Shown: positions 1 to 5,916, numbered from the stretch's first letter. The stretch is 6,057 bases of DNA from Anaerolineae bacterium (GCA_030612585.1 JAUWNP010000245.1:1-6057); one strand, 5' to 3'. A program made the numbers and translations. Notes: generated from the letters alone by a model not told the origin.

Positions 1-207
1 CTGGCTCACCGTCCACCGTCGCCTGCCAGCCTGGGTACCAGGTATCGGCCAGCACCAGGTAGCCCGGCGTGTCCAGGACGGCGTGTATTGTAACCCGATT
101 AGGAGCATCCTGCAAGGTGACTTGATATTGGATATTGGATACTGGCTGCTGGACACAGGATGCTCCAACAACACTTCAGCGGCAGGATCGAAGATGGGGT
201 CGGTGAG
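1..207 (-). pseudogene. C-terminal remnant of a YfhO-like membrane protein (frameshifted, runs off left edge)
   Basis: On the minus strand the bases from about 207 read [17 protein letters not shown]. After a frame change within bases 119-180 the reading continues [18 protein letters not shown] and then [17 protein letters not shown] at the left edge. From memory of the family, the pattern (L-x-DP-x-FDP, then PNRV, then Y-P-G-W-x-A-x-VDG) is the periplasmic C-terminal end of YfhO-like or related large glycosyltransferase-type membrane proteins. No profile search supports it. The downstream frame has a TGA at 178-176 if read upward, so the two parts cannot be one open frame. The frame change coincides with a degenerate 7-bp repeat tract; one more or two fewer units would restore continuity. 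The central membrane body expected between this piece and the upstream N-terminus is absent. The 3' end lies outside the window. Confidence 0.55.
124..165. repeat. degenerate heptanucleotide tandem repeat, consensus GATACTG
   Basis: Six consecutive 7-bp units fit one phase: GATATTG, GATATTG, GATACTG, GCTGCTG, GACACAG and GATGCTC. The first two are identical and similarity falls off rightward. The tract sits within the coding remnant on the minus strand, in the linker between the FDPA and PNRV parts, and it coincides with a frame break. Short heptamer arrays of this kind are known from cyanobacteria (STRR repeats); whether this one belongs to a related family cannot be told here. Confidence 0.7.
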
Positions 208-625
208 CGCCGCCAGCAGGAACATCGCGCGTCGCTCACCCACATTGTCGCTGAGCCGGGAGGCCAACCCATAGAGCGCCAATAGCATCACCGCGCCGCC
301 CGCCGCCCGCCGCCCGCGCCACGTGATAGACCACGATGAGTGGCAGGCCCATCCAGCGTGCCACGTGCCCCAGCAATAGGTAAAACAGATACACCGGTGC
401 GCCGGCGTGCGGTTCAGAGGTGTAGGGGAGACGAAACGACCAGGAGCCCACGAACCCCTGGCGCATCTTGGCGATGTAGGAATTACCGTCCTGGGGATTG
501 AAGATCAGCCCGGTGAAGTGTGCGCCCTCAGGCGCCACCACCCAGGCGATGAAGTAGGGCAGGCTGCTGGCAATCACCAGCACAAGCGTCACCAGCGCGA
601 CCCAGCGCCACTCTCTGCGATTCAC
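208..625 (-). pseudogene. N-terminal remnant of a polytopic membrane protein, frameshifted
   Basis: Translation begins at GTG 625-623 (MNRREWRW), chosen because an AGGAG lies five bases upstream; an in-frame GTG at 646 lacks this. A hydrophobic segment covers about residues 8-30, followed by an extracytoplasmic stretch (NPQDGNSYIAKMRQGF, LPYTSEPHAG), a second hydrophobic segment and a conserved-looking HVAR. I recognise the style of Chloroflexota membrane proteins from polysaccharide or glycosyltransferase loci but cannot name the family. At bases 296-316 a 7-bp unit is present three times. With three copies the frame runs into a stop at 236; with two copies it continues AVMLLALYGLASRLSDNVGE and reaches RRAMFLLAA. 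There it joins, without a gap, a sequence resembling a C-terminal region (LTDPIFDP). The locus therefore looks like an internal deletion or a fusion of two neighbouring genes, plus two frameshifts. Promoter and ribosome site remain intact, so decay may be recent, or an assembly error is possible. Confidence 0.6.
296..316. repeat. perfect 3x heptamer CCGCCCG inside coding remnant
   Basis: Three exact tandem copies of CCGCCCG (CGGGCGG on the coding strand). Reading the minus-strand gene through three copies gives ARAAGGGRRGDA and a premature stop. Reading through two copies gives ARAAGGAVMLLALYG, which continues as a plausible membrane protein. Slippage of one unit thus explains the frame break exactly. 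Confidence 0.8.
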
Positions 626-630
626 AGTCG

Positions 631-635
631 CTCCT
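631..635 (-). promoter_or_regulatory. ribosome binding site AGGAG deciding GTG start at 625
   Basis: AGGAG on the minus strand lies five bases before GTG 625-623, normal Shine-Dalgarno spacing. It places the start seven codons inside the longest open frame. Confidence 0.7.
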
Positions 636-657
636 ATTCTACCCACCCCCTACCTTG

Positions 658-686
658 ATTGTAGCACAAATCGCCAGCAACACCAA
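658..686 (-). promoter_or_regulatory. candidate extended -10 promoter for the minus-strand remnant
   Basis: On the minus strand TTGGTG (686-681) is followed after 17 bases by TACAAT (663-658). The -10 hexamer is preceded by TGC, an extended -10 motif. Predicted transcription would start near base 651, leaving a leader of about 25 bases before the GTG. The -10 matches the sigma-70 consensus at five of six positions, the -35 at only three. Confidence 0.45.
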
Positions 687-788
687 ACATGGTGGAAGCA
701 GAGACCCCTCGCTCCTGGTCAGGAAGATACTGCGCGGAAAGGATACCTCAAACGACGGTCATTGACAATCAGCGCTGTGCCCCCGGAT

Positions 789-817
789 TTGCGCGCCAGA
801 CAGAGATAGGGTATCAT
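789..817 (+). promoter_or_regulatory. candidate promoter for the UMF1-type transporter
   Basis: TTGCGC (789-794) and TATCAT (812-817) are separated by 17 bases. The -10 matches the consensus at five of six positions; the -35 is weak. Transcription would start near 824, giving a leader of about 25 bases. A perfect TTGACA also occurs at 762-767 but has no acceptable -10 at the right distance. The rest of the divergent spacer, 647-848, shows nothing else I can name. Confidence 0.35.
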
Positions 818-838
818 AGGCCATCACTTGCGAAAGGG

Positions 839-843
839 GGAGG
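839..843 (+). promoter_or_regulatory. ribosome binding site GGAGG fixing the transporter start at 849
   Basis: GGAGG is followed by five bases and then ATG 849-851. An in-frame TTG at 828 lies upstream of this site and has no Shine-Dalgarno sequence of its own, so ATG 849 is the better start. Confidence 0.85.
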
Positions 844-848
844 AATTC

Positions 849-2159
849 ATGAACAAGAAACTGGACCGCGCACATCGTAAGATCGTCAACGCCTGGTGTA
901 TGTACGACTGGGCCAACAGTGCCTACGCCACGACGGTGATGGCCGCCATGCTGCCGCCCTACTTCAGCAGCGTGGCACAGGGGGCAGGCTTCACCGGGGC
1001 GCAGGCCTCCAGCATGTGGGGCTACGTGACCTCACTGACGATGCTGGTCATCGCCTTCACATCCCCTATCCTGGGAGCCATCGCTGACTACACCGGCTCC
1101 AAGAAGAAGTTTTTGCTTGGCTTCTTCATCGTCGCCATCGCTTTCACCTCGCTCCTGATATTCATCGGCACGGGCGACTGGCTGCTCTGCCTGACCTTCT
1201 TCGCCCTGGCCGGCATCGGTAACGCCGGAGCGAACGTCTTCTACGACTCGTTGCTCCCGCACGTGGCCCATCCCGACGAGATTGACCAGGTCTCGTCCAA
1301 GGGGTACGCGCTGGGTTACCTGGGCGGGGGGCTGCTCCTGATCGTGAACCTGTTGATGTTCACCAAGCCCGGCTGGCTCGGCATCCCCAGTGAGGAGTGG
1401 GGCATACGCCTCTCCTTCCTGAGCGTGGGCGTCTGGTGGGTGATCTTCTCCATACCGATGTTCCGCCACGTGAAGGAACCGCCCCGCTCGAGCGATTACG
1501 TCGCGACGGTCAATCCGCTGCGGGCGGGCTTCAAGCGTCTGGGCCACACCTTCCGTGATCTACGCCGGTACAAGCAACTGCTCCTGTTCCTCGTCGCCTT
1601 CTGGCTCTACGCGGACGGCATCGGCACGATCATGAAGATGGCCACTATCTACGGCGCGGAGATCGGTATCGGCATGACCTCCCTGGTAGGCGCACTGTTG
1701 ATGACCCAGTTCGTGGGCGTCCCGTTCACCTTCCTCTTTGGATGGCTGGCCCGGAAACTGGGCACCAAGCGCTCCATCTTCCTGGCGTTGAGCGTCTACG
1801 TGTTGGTCTCCGTCGGCGGTTACTTCATGGCAGAGACGTGGCACTTCTGGCTCCTCGCCTTCATGGTGGGGCTGGTGCAGGGGGGCAGCCAGGCGCTCAG
1901 CCGCTCACTCTTCGGCTCGATGACCCCCAAGGCGCGGAGCGCCGAGTTCTTCGGCTTCTTCGACATCAGTTCCAAGTTCGCCGGCATCGCCGGGCCGCTG
2001 CTCTTTGGCGTGGTAGGCCAGTTGACCGGCAGCAGTCGCCTGAGCATCGTCTCGCTGGTCGTCTTCTTCGTCGTGGGGATGCTCTTGCTGCGGCTCGTGG
2101 ACGAGAAGGAGGGCATCCGCGTGGCGGAGGAGGAGAACCGGGCGGCGGGGTTGGTGTAG
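849..2159 (+). CDS. UMF1/ATG22-type MFS permease
   Basis: A complete 436-residue integral membrane protein of the major facilitator superfamily, similar to bacterial UMF1 permeases and the yeast vacuolar effluxer ATG22. Diagnostic stretches are YDWANSAY (residues 19-26), the loop 2-3 signature GAIADYTGSKKK (76-87), FYDSLLPHVA (131-140) with SSKGYALGYLGGG (149-161), FWLYADGIGTI (251-261) and, in the second half, VQGGSQALSRSLFG (343-356) with EFFGFFDISSKFAGIAGPLLFG (366-387). About twelve hydrophobic helices surround a polar central loop (206-243). Length is normal for the family. ATG22 exports amino acids from the vacuole; substrates of bacterial members are mostly unknown, so none is assigned. 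It is a single-gene unit divergent from the remnant at 1-625 and convergent with the secreted-protein gene. The tail (MLLLRLVDEKEG and an acidic stretch) is cytoplasmic and ordinary. No frameshift or missing motif is seen. Confidence 0.93.
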   Translation: MNKKLDRAHRKIVNAWCMYDWANSAYATTVMAAMLPPYFSSVAQGAGFTGAQASSMWGYVTSLTMLVIAFTSPILGAIADYTGSKKKFLLGFFIVAIAFTSLLIFIGTGDWLLCLTFFALAGIGNAGANVFYDSLLPHVAHPDEIDQVSSKGYALGYLGGGLLLIVNLLMFTKPGWLGIPSEEWGIRLSFLSVGVWWVIFSIPMFRHVKEPPRSSDYVATVNPLRAGFKRLGHTFRDLRRYKQLLLFLVAFWLYADGIGTIMKMATIYGAEIGIGMTSLVGALLMTQFVGVPFTFLFGWLARKLGTKRSIFLALSVYVLVSVGGYFMAETWHFWLLAFMVGLVQGGSQALSRSLFGSMTPKARSAEFFGFFDISSKFAGIAGPLLFGVVGQLTGSSRLSIVSLVVFFVVGMLLLRLVDEKEGIRVAEEENRAAGLV

Positions 2160-2169
2160 CCCAAAGGGG

Positions 2170-2267
2170 TTGGACCACGAAGGACGCGAAACAGAAACAC
2201 GAAAGACACGAAAGGCCTTCGTGACTTGCGCGGCCTTTCGCGGCCTTTCGCGAGTTTCGTGATCCAA
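2170..2267. repeat. palindromic intergenic repeat with CACGAA units
   Basis: The left end TTGGACCACGAA (2170-2181) pairs with the right end TTCGTGATCCAA (2256-2267), one mismatch in twelve. Inside are repeated CACGAAAG-like units on the left, two exact copies of CGGCCTTTCG (2231-2250) on the right, and a near-palindrome CACGAAAGGCCTTCGTG near 2207-2223. The whole 98 bp can fold as one long imperfect hairpin. It has no coding capacity. It resembles the CACGAAGGACACGAAGG-type repeats that I recall as common between genes in environmental bacterial genomes; its mobility is unproven. Confidence 0.6.
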
Positions 2268-2342
2268 AGGCCCACGAAGCCACGGCGGCAAGAAACGAGG
2301 CTGGCCTGGCAGCGGTCGAGGCGCTGCCATCCTGCAGATACG

Positions 2343-2377
2343 AAAGGTCCCTCCAGGCCAAGCCCGGAGGGACCTTT
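2343..2377. terminator. bidirectional terminator between convergent genes
   Basis: A perfect 12-bp stem, AAAGGTCCCTCC (2343-2354) with GGAGGGACCTTT (2366-2377), closes an 11-base loop. The A and T ends give each strand a short T run after the GC-rich stem. The stem lies about 180 bases after the transporter stop and about 60 bases after the stop of the minus-strand gene, so it could end both transcripts. The T runs are short, so efficiency is uncertain. Confidence 0.7.
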
Positions 2378-2395
2378 GCTTGCTGCTGCTTCCTT

Positions 2396-2412
2396 TCCCC
2401 CTCATAGGGGGA
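2396..2412. repeat. short C/G hairpin TCCCCCT-CAT-AGGGGGA
   Basis: A perfect 7-bp stem with a 3-base loop, flanked by CCTTT and GGGGCCAGGG. The surroundings resemble the CCCTCTCCCCCT...AGGGGGAGAGGG intergenic repeat I recall from many bacterial genomes. It may add to termination of the minus-strand gene, whose stop is 25 bases to the right. Confidence 0.45.
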
Positions 2413-2436
2413 GGGGCCAGGGATAGAGGTGACTGA

Positions 2437-5400
2437 CTACCTCAGGACAAGCGGCAGGAACACCCGGAACCCCGGCTCGCTAGTGAGGGCGAAATCGGTG
2501 AAGTGATCAATCTGCATCACCACCCGGTCCCCCTCGGTGTCCACGACGTAACTCTCCGGGAAGGTCCACTCGTTCGTCGTCGTCGAGAAGTAGGCCGGCT
2601 TCAGGAAGTGCTCGCTGATGCCTGCCGCCCACAACTCCCGCTCGTCATAGGCGAAGCCGATGACTACCTCCTGGTTGAAGTGATCGGTGATCGGCTGCCC
2701 CTCCTCGTCTACGGCGGTAAAGGCGTAGCCGTACCGGTAGACGTTGGCGTGCCGTTGGTGCGGCAGCGTGGCGATGGGCACGACGTGCAGCGTCACCATC
2801 CCCTCCACAGGCATCGCGCCAGCGGGGATGTAGATGTGCGTCCCGTCGGCCAGCAGGATGCGCTGCGGCTGCGAACCGTCAAAGGTGACCGCCACCGGCG
2901 CCGGCTTGGGATGTGGCCCCGTCAACACCAGGTCCTGCGTCGCGTCGCCAGCCCCCAGCACCACCTCCTCCTGCGCCAGCCAGTACCACTTCGGCGTCTC
3001 GTAGACCGCCCCCAGGTGCCAGGTCGTGTTCGAGACCACGTCCAGGCTGTAGGAGCCCAGCGAGTCGGTCACTGGCACGCGGGTGTAGACGAAGGCATCA
3101 TCCTCAGCCCAGCCCCAAATAAAGGCTGTGCCGGTTATGCCCGCTGTGGGAGTGATGCTGACCTCACCGGAGATGACGGCGTCAGGCCAGCGGAACTGGA
3201 GCACGTGACCGCCGGAGATGCCGTCGGGCGGTACGTAGATGCGGCGCAGCGCTGGCTTGATAGAGTCGGTGACGCCGATCGTCGCGCCCAGGTGGTAGTT
3301 GCCGTGGGGCACGCGCAGGCTGAAACTGCCATCCTCGCCCGAGCGCGTCGAGAGCCAGAGATTGCTCACCACCGGGCCGATGCCATCGGCGATGACCTTG
3401 GCCCCGGCCAGCGGCGCACCATCAGGCCCCAGCACCGTGCCGGTGACGACACCGTCTCGCTCGGCGACGGGCAAGGGTACGGGCACCGTCTGGCCTGAAG
3501 CCACGGGCACGTTCTTGTGGTGCCGCAGCCCCACGTAGTCCGACTGCGGGTCCACGCGGTAGCCCAGGTGCCATAACCCCGCCGCCACGCTCATCGTGTA
3601 GGTGCCGTTGCCGGGATCAATCGCCGTGCCCACCCAGTTGCCCCCGGCCCAGGCCAACACGCCAGCGTTCACCCCTTCGACAACGTCCTGGTTGCGCGGG
3701 TCCCACAGGCCACCGACGATACGGGCGTCCTTCTCCTTGACCGTCAACGTCACACTCACCGTCTCTGCGGCTGCCACGGCGACTGCCCTCTCGCCGGCCG
3801 ACATATAGGGGCTGCCCGCCGGCAGGTGGGCCGCCACGTAGTAGGTGCCGCTGGGAACAGAGATGCTGAAGGTCCCGGCCTGGATGGGCGCGCCGTTATG
3901 CAGCGTTGGCGTGACAACGTGGGTCGCGCTGGCCCATCCCTCCGCGTCGGTCACCGGGCCTGTCCTGAGCGCAGTCGAAGGATTGCCCGCCTCGTCCACC
4001 AGCACGCCGACGATAGTCGCGTCGGCGGTGACGAGCGAGAAGTCCACGTCGCCGACGGTCTCCGCAGACGAGATGGTGATCCGAGCGCCGGGGCCGGTGT
4101 AGATGTAGGGCTGGTCGGGGCCGGGCGAGGGCTGTACGTGCCATTCGCCAGCCGCGACGGAGAGCACGTACTGGCCGTCAGGTCCAGTGATGGCCTCTGC
4201 CCCGCCGGGCGCGCCGGGCCGCCAGGCGGAGACCGGTATGCCCGCCACGCCCGCGCCGCCTTCGCCAGTCACCGTGCCCGTGATGGCCGCGTCCCGCTCC
4301 AGGAGCGTCAGCGTCCCCAGGTCATAGATGGTGTTGGGCGGCACCTGGATGGGCCCGACGACCGGACCCATGTAGCCGGTGTCGGCGGGGGTGACCCAGG
4401 CGTTGTAGCCGCCATTAGGTATGGCGATATTGAAGGTCCCGTCGGCAGTGATGACGGTCCGCGCACCGATCCCCTCATCGTTGTGCAACGACACAGTGAC
4501 GGTGAACGTCGGCACCCCACCGCCGGGCAGTTCCACCACACCAACGACGTGTGCGTCAGCCGTGAGCACGGTGAAGTCTACCTGTTTCCGCTCCGGGCTG
4601 GGGTTGTGCTGGAAGTGTACCAGTTGGGGCGGGTTGGGGTAGACCCACTCGGACGGCGTAGTGGTGCTGATGACTTTGACCGTCAGTGCCCACAGCCCGT
4701 CGGACAGGCGAAGTTCATATTCACTGCCGGCGTCACTTAGCGTCTTGACGCGGCCCCCTTTGTCCAGCCGGTGCGCCACCACCTGGGCGTTCAGCACCGG
4801 GTCGCCGGTGTTGGTCTCCACCGTGCCCGTGACCACCTTAGGTGGCGCGCGGAAGGCCAGGTCGTGCTGCTGCGGCGTGGGCGGCAGCGTGACGGTGATA
4901 GGTGTCGGCGGCAGGAGCGCACCTTCGTACCAGGGCGGCCGGGCGGTCAGGACGTAGGTGCCACTGTCGAGGCCGCCAATGGCATAATAGCCGCTGCCGC
5001 CGGTGAGATCGTGGTGCCTGTGGTACTCACCGTTCATCTCGATGGCGTGGACGGTCGCGTTCGGCACCGGGTTGCCCAGGTGATCGGTGATGGTGCCATA
5101 GAGATCGGCCGCGGCCAACGTCAGGGTGATCGTCTGAGTGTAGCCGTTGACCGTCACCGGTTCCGGCGGCGAGTGCCAGTAGGGATCGTCGGTGACGGGC
5201 GAGGCCTGCAGGCTATAGCCGCCAGCGGGGAGCCCGCCGACGAGGAACTCGCCGCCGGGTGCCTCCATCCACTGCACGAGCGTGCCGCCGCCACTGTAGA
5301 CCCGCACCTCGGCCGAGACGGGCGTTGCGCCGTCGGGCGCGGTGACGGTGCCTTCGATCTCCGGCTCCGTCAGCGCTACCGTACCCACGTTCACCGGTCC

Positions 5401-5727
5401 GTTGAGCACCGAGACGGACACAGGCTCCGACTGGGTGTGTCCGCTGCTGGCCGGCGGCACCGCCTTGAGGACGTACAGGCCGTTAGTCACCGGCCCCAGA
5501 CTGAAAGCGCCTGTGTCCACATTCACGCTCGCCTGCCCGAAGGCGTCCCAGTGGCCCGGCTCGAAGAGTTTGACCTGGGTTCCCGTGGGGAGCGGATACC
5601 CACCGGGCGGGGTGACCGTGCCAGTGATCGTCCCGCCTTGGGCCAGCGCGACGCCGGCCGTGGTCAAGAGCAGCGCCAGTGCTGCTGCGAGTGACAACCA
5701 CTTGAAAGTTACTTTCTTGGCATTCAT
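2437..5727 (-). CDS. secreted multi-module protein with ten carboxypeptidase-regulatory-like repeats
   Basis: An exported protein of 1096 residues (numbered here from the alternative ATG at 5733, two codons upstream). A Sec signal peptide covers 1-31: basic KK and K, a hydrophobic core, and cleavage after VALA. Ten modules of 85-100 residues follow (about 32-125, 126-210, 211-299, 300-394, 395-482, 483-572, 573-670, 671-761, 762-852, 853-952). Each opens with a strand like I-x-GTV, then G-x-P-x-x-x-A-x-V, and closes with G-x-Y/W-x-L, as in the CarboxypepD_reg beta-sandwich fold. Modules 1-3 and 4-10 form two subtypes. Residues 953-1098 are a different domain with GTHIYIPAGAM and HFTDFAL, ZU5-like in appearance, ending in FLPLVLR. 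No catalytic motif is visible, so an adhesive or structural surface role is inferred. Module 7 contains an 8-residue insertion matching a DNA repeat. The gene is monocistronic; its promoter region holds a repeat element. Confidence 0.9.
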   Translation of the reverse strand: MNAKKVTFKWLSLAAALALLLTTAGVALAQGGTITGTVTPPGGYPLPTGTQVKLFEPGHWDAFGQASVNVDTGAFSLGPVTNGLYVLKAVPPASSGHTQSEPVSVSVLNGPVNVGTVALTEPEIEGTVTAPDGATPVSAEVRVYSGGGTLVQWMEAPGGEFLVGGLPAGGYSLQASPVTDDPYWHSPPEPVTVNGYTQTITLTLAAADLYGTITDHLGNPVPNATVHAIEMNGEYHRHHDLTGGSGYYAIGGLDSGTYVLTARPPWYEGALLPPTPITVTLPPTPQQHDLAFRAPPKVVTGTVETNTGDPVLNAQVVAHRLDKGGRVKTLSDAGSEYELRLSDGLWALTVKVISTTTPSEWVYPNPPQLVHFQHNPSPERKQVDFTVLTADAHVVGVVELPGGGVPTFTVTVSLHNDEGIGARTVITADGTFNIAIPNGGYNAWVTPADTGYMGPVVGPIQVPPNTIYDLGTLTLLERDAAITGTVTGEGGAGVAGIPVSAWRPGAPGGAEAITGPDGQYVLSVAAGEWHVQPSPGPDQPYIYTGPGARITISSAETVGDVDFSLVTADATIVGVLVDEAGNPSTALRTGPVTDAEGWASATHVVTPTLHNGAPIQAGTFSISVPSGTYYVAAHLPAGSPYMSAGERAVAVAAAETVSVTLTVKEKDARIVGGLWDPRNQDVVEGVNAGVLAWAGGNWVGTAIDPGNGTYTMSVAAGLWHLGYRVDPQSDYVGLRHHKNVPVASGQTVPVPLPVAERDGVVTGTVLGPDGAPLAGAKVIADGIGPVVSNLWLSTRSGEDGSFSLRVPHGNYHLGATIGVTDSIKPALRRIYVPPDGISGGHVLQFRWPDAVISGEVSITPTAGITGTAFIWGWAEDDAFVYTRVPVTDSLGSYSLDVVSNTTWHLGAVYETPKWYWLAQEEVVLGAGDATQDLVLTGPHPKPAPVAVTFDGSQPQRILLADGTHIYIPAGAMPVEGMVTLHVVPIATLPHQRHANVYRYGYAFTAVDEEGQPITDHFNQEVVIGFAYDERELWAAGISEHFLKPAYFSTTTNEWTFPESYVVDTEGDRVVMQIDHFTDFALTSEPGFRVFLPLVLR
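3959..3982. repeat. dispersed-type short repeat inside the coding sequence
   Basis: The core TCCTGAGCGCAGTCGAAGGA (3963-3982), extended leftward to 3959, matches the style of a repeat I recall as widespread in environmental bacterial genomes, whose translations give PSTSLRTG, SFDFAQD, LSEVEG and CPERSRR. Here the corresponding readings are PSTALRTG in the gene's own frame, SFDCAQD in another minus frame, and LSAVEG and CPERSRR on the plus strand. Removing 24 bases (about 3955-3978) would leave DEAGNPVTDAEGW, a smooth module sequence. It occurs once in this window, so its dispersed nature rests on recollection. Confidence 0.65.
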
Positions 5728-5735
5728 TTTCATCT

Positions 5736-5740
5736 CTCCT
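5736..5740 (-). promoter_or_regulatory. ribosome binding site AGGAG favouring the second ATG (5727)
   Basis: AGGAG on the minus strand is only two bases from ATG 5733 but eight bases from ATG 5727. The latter is normal spacing, so translation most likely begins MNAKKVTF rather than MKMNAKK. The choice adds or removes two residues of the signal peptide only. Confidence 0.65.
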
Positions 5741-5762
5741 GATGTGGTTTGAACTACTACTC

Positions 5763-5916
5763 AGGTGCAACGCACTTTTGCTACAAATTTGCCTGTTCTA
5801 CGGTACAATCCACTGCGAGTACCACCGCGAGTACCACCGCGAGTACTCGTGGCGGGGCTCGTGGCAGGCTGCTGGACGAAATCACTGAAATGGCAAGAAA
5901 CAAGTGCGTTGCACCT
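5763..5916. mobile_element. MITE-like element with perfect 15-bp terminal inverted repeats
   Basis: AGGTGCAACGCACTT (5763-5777) is the exact reverse complement of AAGTGCGTTGCACCT (5902-5916). The 154 bp between the outer ends have no coding capacity and contain three 12-bp direct repeats and a central palindrome. No target-site duplication is evident in the flanks, so mobility is an inference. A paired regulatory site is an alternative, because each arm contains the palindrome-like GTGC-NNN-GCAC. The element begins 36 bases upstream of the start codon of the secreted-protein gene. I see no convincing promoter for that gene between its start and base 5830. Confidence 0.5.
5810..5845. repeat. 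three tandem 12-bp repeats, CCACCGCGAGTA
   Basis: Units at 5810-5821 (one mismatch, T for C), 5822-5833 and 5834-5845. They run into the palindrome GAGTACTC (5842-5849) and then an inverted, diverged copy, CTCGTGGCGG, with another CTCGTGGC shortly after. The block lies in the middle of the 154-bp inverted-repeat element. Confidence 0.8.

Noticed and set aside
407..658. Plus-strand 83-codon frame over the membrane-protein remnant
   Set aside because: The opposite strand has recognisable hydrophobic segments, an RBS and a promoter, while this frame has none of these.
762..790. TTGACA at 762-767 as the -35 box of the transporter promoter
   Set aside because: The hexamer is perfect but the sequence 16-18 bases further on (GGATTT and neighbours) is a poor -10. 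The 789-817 pair fits better.
1032..2405. Minus-strand open frames opposite the transporter gene and its downstream region
   Set aside because: They are low-complexity translations with many Q, E, R and G, no ribosome sites and no membrane or domain pattern, whereas the plus-strand frame is a clear permease.
2503..5694. Long plus-strand open frames of about 300 codons opposite the secreted-protein gene (2503-3498, 3826-4740, 4771-5694)
   Set aside because: They lie fully antisense to a gene with clear signal peptide and domain repeats. Their translations are rich in R, G, H and D without recognisable domains, as expected for the reverse complement of GC-rich coding sequence.
5804..5809. TACAAT as a plus-strand -10 inside the inverted-repeat element
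   Set aside because: No acceptable -35 is found 16-18 bases upstream, and there is no plus-strand gene to the right in the window.
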